Assembly: GCA_947095585.1 (NCBI GenBank)
Contig: OX352763.1
Coordinates: 13,937,462 to 14,001,461 of the forward strand
Origin: Nephrocerus scutellatus
Lineage: Eukaryota > Arthropoda > Insecta > Diptera > Pipunculidae
Direction of reading: 5' to 3'
DNA: 64,000 nt
Part shown: one piece after another, positions 33,301-44,300 of the stretch
Layout of the letters: every line of letters begins with the position of its first letter
Position numbering within the stretch: the stretch's first letter is position 1
The notes under the pieces: generated by a model
What the model was told of the DNA's origin: nothing
Databases searched by the model: none
The model's input: the letters and a program-made list of their open reading frames with translations, nothing else
Made by a program: the position numbers and the translations under genes

Positions 33301-35744
33301 TGCTAAATAATATCTGGAACTCCTCGAAGATCTTACGGAATGTGAAGCTAACGATCATCAGATCTAAAATTCTCTCAGTACTCTTGTATGGCTGCGAAAC
33401 GTGGAAAGTCACAGAGTCAATTGCGACGCGCCTCCAAGTCTTCGTCAACAAGTGCTTAAGGCATATACTGAGAATAAGATGGCCGGACATTGTCACCAAT
33501 CAAGACTTGTGGAGAGTAACGCAGCAGGAAGCAATTGCGATCACCATCAGACGACGAGAAAGGAGCTGGATTGGTCACACTTTGAGAAAGCCAGCGGCCG
33601 ATATTATGAAACTAGCGCTCGACTGGAATCCACAAGGAAGCCACCGAGTTGGCCGTCCTAGTAAGACATGGAAAAGGACAATAGAAAGGAAGCAAGATCC
33701 TAGGAGACAGGGATTGGTGTCTCTTGAAACCTCCGGTGATAAATCGAGTTCGTTGGCGGACGTGTGTACGCGTAGAAGCCCTATGCTCCCCCGCAGAGTA
33801 AATGAAAGAAAGAAAAGAAAGAAGTGCCTGTTTTTAAAAAACAAACCAAAAATATACATCGTCTTTGTTCTTTAAAAAATATCAAAGCCAAAACGCTTCA
33901 AAGTAGACCGATTTTGAGGGCACATTCATTTCATTTTAATGATCATCTTAAGTATGACTGACTACTGTAGTAAGCTCATACACCCTTTGTTTACATATTT
34001 TTTATTTTCTTATGAAATGTGTTTTTAGACAAAAAGCGACAAAGTTAATGTGTACTTAAACCCAAAATCCTTAAAAACCCGATTTTATTGAAATTCCTTA
34101 CAGATTCATTTACATCAGCCTGTTGAATGCAAATATCGGAATTTTATCACAAGTTATGATTTACATATCATCGTTGAGGAGTACAACCCATCACGATATT
34201 AAAAGAGTCCTTGAAGATCAGTGGAAAATGGGTTCATTAAATGTTGTGCTTATTATTGATACAGCAGTCAATGGAATTCAGATGTTATCCTATTTTCCAT
34301 TTAGTGAAAATCATTGTGGAGAAGTAAATCCCAGCTTCATTAACCGTTTTGATAGCATCAACTTGAAATGGAAATATGAATACTTTTTCCCAAGAAAGGA
34401 CGCAAATTTAAATCTTTGTCCACTGATATGTGCGACATGGGAGGAAACTCCATATCTGAAATTTTCCTTTAATGCCAAAGGGGAAGTTTCAAATTTCCAT
34501 GGAATCGAAGGAGCGTTAGTTGGATTCATAAGGGAACGATTGAATTTTACCTTTGTATTGTATGAGATGAATGAAAAGGAGATTCAGTCCACATTCATTG
34601 GAAATGATACAGTATTCCAAGAAGTGAGTTGAATTTATTTGAAAATTATATAAATTAATTATCTAAATAGGTAATTACAAAATAATATTTAAACAACAGT
34701 TTTTATAACTCCCCTTTTTTGGTACATTTTCAGATGTTCGACAAAAGAGCAAACTTCTCAATTGGTGCCTACCACCACAATCACACCCGGCACATATCCT
34801 TAACGGACTATTACTACCTGAGTCGCTTACAATTTATAACGAATGTCGACGAATATTCATCTCTGGAAAAGTTGTTATTTCCCTTTAATCCAATAACGTG
34901 GATTGTCATTTCTGCAATGATATCAGTCGGTTTCTTGGTGATATTAGCCAGCATGTTTTGTGCGCGTTGCTCATTGGCCGATTTTATTCTCGGACGACGA
35001 AATAATCATCCATTTTACAATTTGTTTACGATTCTGCTTGGAGGTGGCAATGCAGGGCAATTGCCCGGTCGAAATTTTGCCCGTTTCCTTCTGATGATCT
35101 GGTTGCTGACAAGCCTTGTTATTCGTACTGCATATCAATCGGGGAGCTTTTATTTGTTACGGGCCAGAGTGCGCAAGAATGCACCTGAAACAATCGCTGA
35201 TGTATTCGGTTCTGGCTACGAAACATTTGTGACAGAGTCTCTTTCATATCTTCTGGCATCCGGTCTGTATGAACTAAATCATGTACAGGTTTTATCCCAA
35301 TTGTATTCTGAGATATATCCAATGCTGTACAATACTTCAAATCGATTGGCTATTATAACACCTTACGAGTATTTCGCTTACCACCGCAAATTTTCAAAAC
35401 AGTACGATTTTCATATTTATGTGGTTCCTGAGGCAATTCTAACACAGCATTTGAGTATCTATCTTAAGAAGAATTCTTTTTTGGTGTCAGCAATAAATAA
35501 GCATATTCTTGATACTATGACCTATGGATTTGCTAAAAAGTGGAAAGAGGATTACATCGGCGAAACTAAAGAAGGACAGAGAATTACAATCGAGCCGACA
35601 GAAATTCCTCTATCCATGAATCAGATGGGAAGCGTATTTTGGATTTACCTTATTGCCAATATGACGGCGCTTATAATGTTAATAGCAGAACTATGTTGGG
35701 AGCGACTTACCACGAGGAAGAAACAACTTCATTTTATTAATTAA
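30342..35744 (+). CDS. Divergent ionotropic receptor F, three exons
   Basis: Exons are 30342-30700, 34104-34623 and 34734-35744, joining to 629 aa. The start MSRSGCFVLAIIIFVVIFV is a signal peptide and matches G and H; the frame could open earlier, but not on a conserved ATG. Introns are phase 2 (CG/G) and phase 0. S1 in exon 2 has FSENHCGEVNPS and LNLCPLICATWEETPYL; exon 3 has M1 (TWIVISAMISVGFLVILASMF), pore LLGGGNAGQLPGRNF, M3 LVIRTAYQSGSFYLL and M4 (IYLIANMTALIMLIAELCW). Closest to G and H but the most diverged of the three. Intron 1 (3.4 kb) is large because of a LINE inserted at 30916-33821; apart from it, the intron still aligns with that of G. AATAAA at 35903. Confidence 0.88.
30916..33821 (+). 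mobile_element. LINE in F intron 1, sense, with target duplication
   Basis: Endonuclease pieces at 31395-31985 (MGDLNAKV, NQIDHIAIS, SDHHLMVGS) and RT at 32560-33700: GDLSNCENWRGITLL, a break near 32790, then GVKQGCTLSPLLFTIVIDW, YADDICLLSQ (catalytic YADD), FFYLGSWMSK, LLYGCETWKV and a tail RRRERSWIGHTLRK. Several stops and frameshifts lie in the endonuclease and early RT. The 3' end is a GAAA-type tail. Direct repeats AAGTACCTGTTTTT (from 30899) and AAGTGCCTGTTTTT (33822-33835) flank it, 13 of 14 identical, and the empty site is visible in gene G at about 44080. An endonuclease-RT type LINE different from the one in G. Confidence 0.8.
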
Positions 35745-36085
35745 TTCGCAAAAACAAGGACAAAATTAAAGATTTATCACACAGCTTAGACAATTTATCA
35801 CCGCTTGTATTACCTGTAATATATTTTAAGAAAGTTCTCCGCGTTTTTGTAATTTTTCCGACAGCGTCATTGCACGAATGATTTCATCACAAGAATAAGC
35901 AAAATAAATTTCAATGGGAACCTACTCTTAAAAAAGACGTTGTAATTAATTATAAAAATCATACGAGTACTGAAGCCAGGTATTTTGGCCCATCCTTCAT
36001 TTATGTTTTAAAGAAACTTTTCCTTGTATTATATCTACTGTTACTAAAATTAATATTTTTGTTATTTTGGGCAGTTAAGTAAATT
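35745..36085. other. 3' flank of gene F
   Basis: Homologous to the 3' flanks of G and H for about 150 bp (CCGCTTGTATTACCTGTAA versus CTGCTTGCAATACCTGCAA in G). Contains the AATAAA signal and a faint exon 1 relic listed next. Confidence 0.5.
35866..35905 (+). pseudogene. Faint relic of an E-like IR exon 1
   Basis: GTCATTGCACGAATGATTTC followed by ATCACAAGA aligns with the E exon 1 stretch coding IAVEDFINRT (ATCGCTGTCGAAGATTTCAT). On its own this would be weak; it counts because G and H have a clearer relic at the same distance downstream. Confidence 0.35.
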
Positions 36086-36087
36086 CG

Positions 36088-36212
36088 CCGTTCGGATTCG
36101 ACATTCGGAAATTGTGTGCACAAAATATACGTGCTCAACACAAATGATTGTGAAGAGCTAGGCCCTCGACCGCAATGGTTTGTCACGCCAAATATTATTA
36201 TTATAAAAGTGG
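36088..36212 (+). mobile_element. SINE fragment, 3' part
   Basis: Matches the 3' half of the SINE at 62632-62928: AATTCGCCGTTCGGATTC, GTGCTCAACACAAATG, then CGACCGCAATGGTTTGTCAC and the GCCAAATATTATTATTAT tail. Confidence 0.7.
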
Positions 36213-36399
36213 TCTACAACCAATCCTCGAAAATAGACGTTGTGGCCCAAGCCTTTTTGGTTGCCTTCCCAATTGCAAGCAATTCCTCTTTTATGCAACT
36301 TTTCAAAATTCTGGGATTAAGTAATTGATAAACTAACACGGGACTGCTTTTAAAAGTTCTATATGCGTTTCCATCCAGTAATAATGTTATTCTGTCTTT

Positions 36400-36790
36400 T
36401 GCAACTCTATATCTAGGCATTAGCTTCTCATCGTGTCCAATTTAAGATCTGGTTGGCATTTTTTTCGAAAATAGTGCTGTTTCGTCTACGCTAAAAATTT
36501 GTGCAGAGCTGTAGTCGCCAGTTCTTACAATTTCTATAAAGTTTTCTTGAAAATGTTTTACAGTAAATTCCACGTTAGCTGGGTTCACAATGTGGAAGCC
36601 AGATCTTTTTTTCAACCTATCAAACCAACCACGGCTTGCACCAAAAGTTTCATCAGTTGAGGACTCACCGATTTTCTCCTTGAAATCGTCGAAAAGTTTA
36701 ATCGCCTTCTGTTTTATTTGCCATTGGCTAAGTGGAATATTTCGATGAGTTTGATCTTCGATCCATAACAGTAACATAGTTTTTCCATTT
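36400..36790 (-). mobile_element. pogo/Tigger (jerky-like) transposase relic
   Basis: Minus-strand frame 36442-36777 begins LLLWIEDQTHRNIPLSQWQI, typical of the second CENP-B-type DNA-binding helix-turn-helix domain of pogo/Tigger and jerky-like proteins, followed by TFGASRGWFDRLKKRSGFH and the start of the catalytic domain IFSVDETALFSKKMP (first Asp). It stops shortly after, so the remaining catalytic domain is lost. Confidence 0.7.
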
Positions 36791-36989
36791 GGGTCATCAC
36801 AACGCCTTTGGGTTTAGCAACTTTCGTATCTATGGAAATTGCATTTGTGATGCACTTTTTATAATTTTTTTTTTTGTATAATTGTTCTTACAAAAATTGG
36901 AGGTACACCAATGGTTCTGGCAATATCTGCATTTCATTCACCAGATTCCGAACGCTTTATTATATCTAGCTTTGTTCTTAAACTTAAAT

Positions 36990-37640
36990 GAGTTATTTTC
37001 TGTTAGCTGTACGAGCGGCATCGTTCAAATTCATTTTAGAAATCATTTTTTATCAACAAAAGAGGGTTGTTTGATGAGTTTAAATCAATATCGAATCTAT
37101 CCAAAAGCTCTGAATAATATTCGCAAGTGATTGTTTTACCATTTTCAAGGTAATCGATATTAATGACACCACGTGCATCCAAAAAAACTGAGGCCATGCA
37201 CTTGTTGGCCGACAGACCCACCTTGGGCTTCTTTGGTGCACGTTCACCTGGAGAAGCCGACAGTCTTAAATGTTTCTTTGGTTTCTGGAGTGTTGTGGTG
37301 GATCCATGTTTCGTCCACGGCTACGAAATGGTGCAAAAACACGTTCGGATTGCGGCTGAACATCGCCAAACACTCATTTGAAGTGGTCACACGTAAATTC
37401 ACTTTTTTTCCATTTTCGTTCAAATTCATGAGGTTGTCTGCTTTCAATGGCTGTCAAACACAAACTACATGACGCAGCTTGCTCAAAGTAGTACACTAAT
37501 AGATGGCAGTTGATGGGGGCATGTTGCATTTAAAGTTACTGCGCGTGAAATTCAAAAGTCACTGACTTATCAAACTGCCCTTCAATTGCAATCTTTTAAT
37601 CCGCAGAACGAACTTAAAAACAACTTGCTACTATGATCTG
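36990..37640 (-). mobile_element. mariner transposase relic
   Basis: Minus strand: RNPNVFLHHFVAVDETWIHH (first part of the DDE core) at 37300-37400, TPETKETFKTVGFSR, then after a frameshift VFLDARGVINIDYLENGKTI with EYYSELLDRFDIDL at 37060-37220. Mariner proteins normally have a W before DARG; here it is L. The 5' noncoding end runs to about 37640 and matches 63825-64000 closely. No intact ORF. Confidence 0.78.
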
Positions 37641-37679
37641 ACCTTCAGATTTGAATCTCAAAGATATAAACTAACACCT

Positions 37680-37703
37680 ACCCTACCTACCTACCTACCT
37701 ACC
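37680..37703. repeat. (CTAC)n microsatellite
   Basis: About five consecutive CTAC units between the mariner relic and the promoter of G. Confidence 0.85.
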
Positions 37704-38170
37704 GAAAGTATAACTGCATATATACGCACTTATGGGCAATATCCTAACATTATTTTGTCGACGATCTTGAAAACCGTTAGAAATTGGTAATGAGCTCTTG
37801 TACAAAATTAAAAAAGAATAATAGGTACATTTTTGCGATTTTATTTCAAAACGCAATATGATTTTTGTTTGAAATTACGTGACAGCGTAGCTGCGAGTCT
37901 TTAAACAGTTATGTTAACATAAATAATTAGTTAGAATCGTGTTGCATTTTTTTCTTTCCACATGACGTTATAGTGAAGCCACGCAACGTTATGCGGGGTA
38001 TGGTAATAATGCATTACCGACGTTGTAGCGAAACAAAGTTGCGTGAGGCTATGTTGACCAGGGTATGCCTGCATATATATATATATTAATATTTAGAGAT
38101 ATTTATGTATAGAGTTAGTAGAAGTGTCAACTAACCACTATTACTGCATGTCTTCCCTATTACTAAAATT

Positions 38171-38283
38171 CGCTTAAAGGATTGATTGCCTTGTTTGTTT
38201 ATCATGCAACCAAACTTACTTTGCGAATATCTAATCCTTTTAATCTAACAAGTTTAGTATTAGTCTATAAAAACTATAAAAAA
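38171..38283 (+). promoter_or_regulatory. Promoter of gene G: conserved block plus TATA box
   Basis: The F/G/H block is at 38171-38246 with the AAAGGATTGATT and ATCCTTTTAATCT arms. Two TATA-like motifs follow (TATAAAA 38266-38272, TATAAAAAA 38275-38283), 63 and 54 bp before the ATG. The middle of the block differs slightly from F and H (ACTTACTTTGCG instead of TTGATTGTG). Confidence 0.7.
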
Positions 38284-38328
38284 GCTGCCTGGTAGCAGTA
38301 GCAGTTCACAATTAGTTTCTTTCGCACG

Positions 38329-41300
38329 ATGAGCCGTTCTGGTTTCTTTATATTGGTCATCATATTTGTAGTGATTTTCCTTACTGATCCGTCACTTTGT
38401 GAAAGTCATAAATTCCTTTCGCAGCAACTAAATTTGAATATCTCAGCCGCTATAGCAGCGGTCATTGTAACCGACGTTGCTACGCGTGAAAGAGGATTGT
38501 CCGTGTACGTTCATTTCGATCAACTTTCCCTGGGACAGCGATATTATTTCAATGACTTATCGACGCAAATACTTCGCAATATAAATGGCACAAACACATA
38601 TAGTCTATACTTGCACCAAAAACTACAACACATTAAAAACGATCACAGCCATTTGATTGTGATCGATACCCTTGAGTCTTTACGGTAAGTTCATCCTAAC
38701 GGAGCTAATCTTCCTTTTTTTTAATCATTTATTTAATCTATTAACAGTATAATAACATGGTAAGTAAATAAATACAAACTTCCGAGCTATATTAGTGTGT
38801 GTTTTATAAATGATCTGATAAAGGTTCTCATTATATATTTTTTATCTAGAAATGTAATTTTTTTAATATTAAATTAAAATAGGATAGAAAACTACAATTT
38901 CAATAATGTTTTTTTAGTAATTAGTTAAATGTACTTAACTTAATTACACTTAATAATAGTTAAAAAAGCAAAAACAAACAAAAAATAAGAAGCGTTGGCA
39001 GCGCCCTGCGTCCCGGCACAGCTGACTCCACAATGCAACCCTACTAGACGCATCGTACATAGTGCACACGACGACCCTAAACCGGCTATCTTAAAGATAG
39101 AACGCCGACCACACCCCAGCTCAGCCACCATTATCTGTTTGCATAGTTCAGATCTCGTTCAGGTACATTTCTGATCTCCATTTAGCATCTTGATTACCCA
39201 AAGTCATTGACTGACCGAGCAAAATTAGGGAGAATGATGTTATCGAACCTCCGAAAGCATCGAGTAGTTTTTTATTTGAATTATTATTGAAATGGTCGAT
39301 TCTACACATACTCGTACATTTCCCCGAGGACGCGGAATTTTTTCATATATGAAGGACTGATAATAAACCGTATTGAACACGCATACATTAAAATTTGTCT
39401 GACGAACGCCTGGTAACAAAGGATCTTCGCCCCCCTACTCAGATGGCGTGGATAAAAAAAGTTTATTAGCGCCATGAAAGCACAGCAGTATTTACGTGTT
39501 TGTTATAATACAAAAATGTATCCAAATAAACACCCAAATACCGCACGACCGTCTTTGTTGGAATTTGAAAGCCATTTGCACCAGTTATCTGCAAGTTTTT
39601 CCAATTTCTTCGAAGAACATAATTTCCGCGTCTTAGAGGAGTGAGTGCGGAATAGTATTACTTCGCAATTTGAATAACTAATCTTAAGCTTCGACGTTTC
39701 GCAATATGCCCGAAGTTAATTTCTTTGCAAATTTCTTTGATTCTCGAGACGTATACGTATATCATAATGTAGTCAGCATAAGCGAGGGACGCATTCATTT
39801 CCTTCAAGACTTCAGAAATAATTTTATTAAACAAAAGTGGTGCCGTTACTGCGCCCTGTGGAAGACCGTTAGCAATATTGAAAATCCCAATTCTCTTTTT
39901 TCTATTATCTGTTACAACGAATTTCTTACCGTATATTATTGCTATAATAATTTTTACTAAATGATATGGATATAATATCTTAATAATCTTAATATTTATA
40001 TAAACGTTGGTGCGTATCACGGCTGAACCACTGAAGCTATCCAACTTATATTCACACCATATCATGTAGTGCTTCGGATTGCTTTTGTTTATGTTAGACT
40101 CTGATACGTCATCGTACGCGGATGTGCTGCGCATCGTCATTGCACAAAACAAACGAAAAAAAAAACAACAACAACAAAAACGCAAATTTCCCAAGCTCGC
40201 CGGCTCGCGTGTGCATATTTTGTTAGTGCAAAGTGCAGTGTGTGGTGTCCATGCTTCCCGTCCCCAACACCTCAGCTAAAGAATTAGTGAATTACAACTG
40301 TTTTATGCTTGCATGCGGCAGTGTAATGATCTAATTATTTAGCTATAAGAATAACGGATTGTGAGTGTTTGTTTCTTTTGATGATTTAACCAAAACCTTC
40401 TCTATAGAAAGCCCAACTGTTCCGATCGTACACAGATTCATGCTTAGATTTAGACCAAACGTATTTGTATTAGTAATCAACTAAAGAGCAAAATTCATAT
40501 AAAATTTTTCTGTTTCCCACTACCACATCTTACGTTTCTCGCTCTTTGCGACTACTTATTTTTTGTACACTGTATTCACATCCCACAAACACACATGCGT
40601 TTGGTCTTGGCTTACAGCATTAGTATGCGTAGAGTTGGGCTTTCTATAGAGAAGGTTTTGGATTTAACTCACTTTGTCGTGAAGGCATAACACTGGCGAC
40701 AAATTGTGTTAATAATCCAATTTGAGACATACTCTTCTCAATTAAGGTTTAAAGAAGCGGTAAGTTGTGTTTTGTGTGTTTGTTTTTTTTGTAGTATGTG
40801 TGTTTTCAGAGTGGATCTCAGCAACATACGTGGGCTGAGAACGAATTCGTTTTCTGTGTTTAACCATGTTCATGTCCACAGGCCAGCAATTTTGGCATTG
40901 AGTGAAACTCAGGTGTTTGATAATTCTGATGTATCGGAATTTAATCTGCCTGGGTATAGTTTGGTGCCATTATTCTTCTCTCGACGCGGACTCGCAATCT
41001 ATGTACGGAGAGATGTTGCGTTTCAGCTTTTTCCTCAATTTAGCCAAAGTTCCAAACCAGAATTCAATTTCATTTGGCTAAAAGTTAAGGTACAAGAGCG
41101 CAACATCTACTACTGTTTCCTTTACAGAAGCCCCAACTTAGACAGTGTTTCAACTCAGAGTGAGTTTGATGCACTGTCTGATTCAATCTTAAGAATTGAT
41201 AAAATACATGAAATCGTCATTGCGGGCGATTTCAATGTACACAATTCTGGGTGGCTTCGCCATTCTGGTCAGACAACACCCGAAGGAAGGTGTGTTGAGT

Positions 41301-44300
41301 TATTCGCTGAGTTTAACCACCTTACTCAGCTTGTAAATGAGCCTACCCGAATACCTGACATTGCATATCATTCCGCTAACACCCTTGACTTGTTCCTTAC
41401 CTCTCGTCCTGAGAAATACTCCGTCAATGTATTATCGCCTCTAGGCTCGTCAGACCATTGTGTAGTATCAGCTAATTTGTTGTTAATAAACCACGTAGTT
41501 AGAGAAAAAACTCCCAAAAAAATAGTATGGCAATACGAGAAAGCCAATTGGGATGGCCTTAACAACTTCTTTGGGAGAACTAACTGGTCGTTTTTTTTTC
41601 GTGATAGCAACGTGAATGCCGCCGCTGATGCAATCACAAACATCATTCTTATTGGTATGAGAAAGTTTATTCCTTTCAGGAATAAATCTATCAAATCAAA
41701 GAAAGATGGATGGTATGACTTGAGCTGTAAAGAGGCTTCTAGGATTAGAGAGGTGTGCTTTCGGTTTTACAAAGCAAACCCTACCGAGGAAAACCGAAAA
41801 AAATTTAAACGAGCAAGAAATGATTGCAATGCCCATCTTCGGCGAGTCAAATTCGCCTACGACCGAAAATTAAGGCAAAAAATACTACAATGTCCCAAAG
41901 GTAGTAAAATTTGGTCCTTCGTGAAAAGAATCAAAAATACAGCCTCGTCGTCAATCCCAACGCTCATTTATAATGACATTCCAGTTGTCAGCTCTATAGA
42001 CAAAGCCAATCTGTTTGCTACGCATTTCGCAGCTAGCTTTACGCTTCAAGATTGTGCATTGTCGCCTCCTGCACCTCAGAGTATTGAACACTCTATGGGA
42101 CAGATATTTATTCGTACTCGTGCAGTTGCTAGGGTTTTAAATGATCTCAACACACACAAATCCGCTGGGCCAGATGGTATTTCTCCATTAGTTCTGAAGA
42201 GGTGTTCTTCCAAGCTGGCATTACCATTGCGTAAGCTTTTCCATCTATCCTATTCTTCTGGACTCTTCCCGAGAAGTTGGAAAACAGCATTTGTCCAGCC
42301 CATACCCAAAAAAGGCGAGCCGTCATCTCCTTCTTCGTACCGACCCATAGCACTTACATCCATTCTTTCCAAGGTCATGGAAACGCTGATCAATTATCAG
42401 CTTAAGAAATATCTTGAAACCAACGAAATCCTTAGTGACCGGCAGTATGGATTTCGTAGGCAACGTTCTATGGTGATTTGATGGTATATCTCACCGAACA
42501 GTGGAACCGATCTTTGCGTCATTTTGGAGAAAGCAAAGCTGTTGCACTCGATATTTCAAAGGCATTTGACAGAGTTTGGCATCAAGCTCTTTTGTCTAAA
42601 ATGCGTGCTTATGGTGTTGATGATAAACTGCTTCATTGGATTAGAAGCTATCTTTTGGACCGCTCAATTCAAGTTGTTTTGGACGGTTTCAAGTCTGAAA
42701 TACACCACATAAATGCTGGCGTTCCCCAGGGCTCTGTTCTGTCCCCGACACTCTTTCTCATTTTTATTAATGATCTCTTATCTGTGACTTCTAATCCAAT
42801 TCACTCTTTCGCTGACGACAGCACTCTCAGCTTCTCATATAAGTTTGCGGAACGTCCCTCCACTTCTGATGTGGAACACAAACAACTTTGTATGTTAAGC
42901 TCGTTGAATTCTGACCTTGACAGCATAATACAATGGGGAGAAATCAATCGAGTAGAATTTAACGCTTCCAAAACCAAATGTTGTCTCCTGTCGTCAAAGC
43001 GAATCCTTAACCCCATGCCATTATCCATGAATGGCACTTGCATCGAGGAAACTGAAAATCTCGCAATTCTCGGTATGTGCGTTAACGACAAGCTTCGTTG
43101 GAATGACCACATATTTACCATCGCTAAAAATGCTGCGAAATGTTAAGGTTTTCTAGCCCGGTGCAAGAAATATTTCTCTCCCTCTGATCTGGCTACCATA
43201 TACAAGGCTTTTATTCGCCCAAAACTTGAGTACAATTGCCATATCTGGTCTGGTGCGCCTAAGACTTCTTTGCATCAGCTAGATAGAATACAAAACCGCG
43301 CGATGAAACTTATCGGTGACGAAAATATAGCGAAATCAATAGATTCGCTTAAACACCGCAGGAACGTTTCTTGCTTGTCACTGTTTTATCGTTTCTTCTA
43401 CCAGCGGTTCTCAAGAGAAATAGCCAGCTGCATGCCACCTCTCCTTGAATTCAACCGCAATACTCGTGGCGCTCTAAATGCTCATCAGTTTACACTCAAG
43501 CCCATCTTCGGACGTACAGTTAAATTCAGGGATTCGTTCTTCAGCCGTACAACACGTATGTGGAATGCTCTGCCAAGCTCTGTCTTCCCACATCACTATG
43601 ATCCACAGGCATTCAAAACACAAGCTCATAGACATCTCCTCTTTTCTCCTCCTCTTCCTTAACGCCCACGCTGTGCCAAGCATATAGCCGAGCATTATAA
43701 GGGTGCGAACCCCTTGAAGCGTGCGCGAATTATAAAAAAAAAAAAGACTGGGGTCGCATTTTTCGAAAATTCTTATTTATGGACCGTTTTGGATCAAATT
43801 CACACCTTATAATATTTAAATAAAAAGAAAGTCGTTGACCACCGATAGGTGGTGCTGGGGTGGAAAATGTAGTTTTTCCTGTATATAATTCTCATATAAT
43901 GAATATTCGAACAAGTACACGTACTTTTTGCCGATATACGTGACGATTCTAGAGTTTTCTTAATATCTTTTAAAGCTAGTTTCTAGTTGGACTGGAGGTT
44001 CTTTTTTTTTTGAGGTAGGGAATTAAAATATGGTTATTGTTTTATTTTAGCAGCTACAATTATTACCAAAAAAAACTAAGTACCTATTTTTAAACAACAA
44101 CGAATGTCGACGGCAAAACTCTTCAAAGAAGACAAATTTAATTTTCGATTTTGAGCACACATTCATTTCATTTATTGATCATCTTAAATATGACTGTAGT
44201 TTGTTTTCATATTTTTACAAATTCTTATTAAATGTGTTTTTGGAAAATAAATAGCGACGAAGGCAATGTGTACTTAAACCTATAAACCTTTATTGAAATT

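Larger units (their letters stand above)
40101..43744 (+). mobile_element. CR1/jockey-group LINE, nearly full length, in G intron 1
   Basis: Sense-oriented non-LTR retrotransposon inserted inside repeat R, whose halves lie at 39995-40100 and 43745-43970. It starts near CTGATACGTCATCG and ends with GCGAATTAT and a run of A. AGACT at 40096-40100 and 43745-43749 may be the short target duplication. The 5' leader (with a 270-bp MITE) is followed by one large ORF2 described separately. No gag-like ORF1 is seen, so either this family lacks it or the 5' end is truncated. Antisense relatives are at 20440-21300 and 51630-54437. Confidence 0.82.

Noticed and set aside
32775..33875. Long + ORF in F intron 1 as a host gene nested in the intron
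   Set aside because: It contains the reverse transcriptase YADD and flanking RT blocks and lies between target duplications, so it is the LINE.
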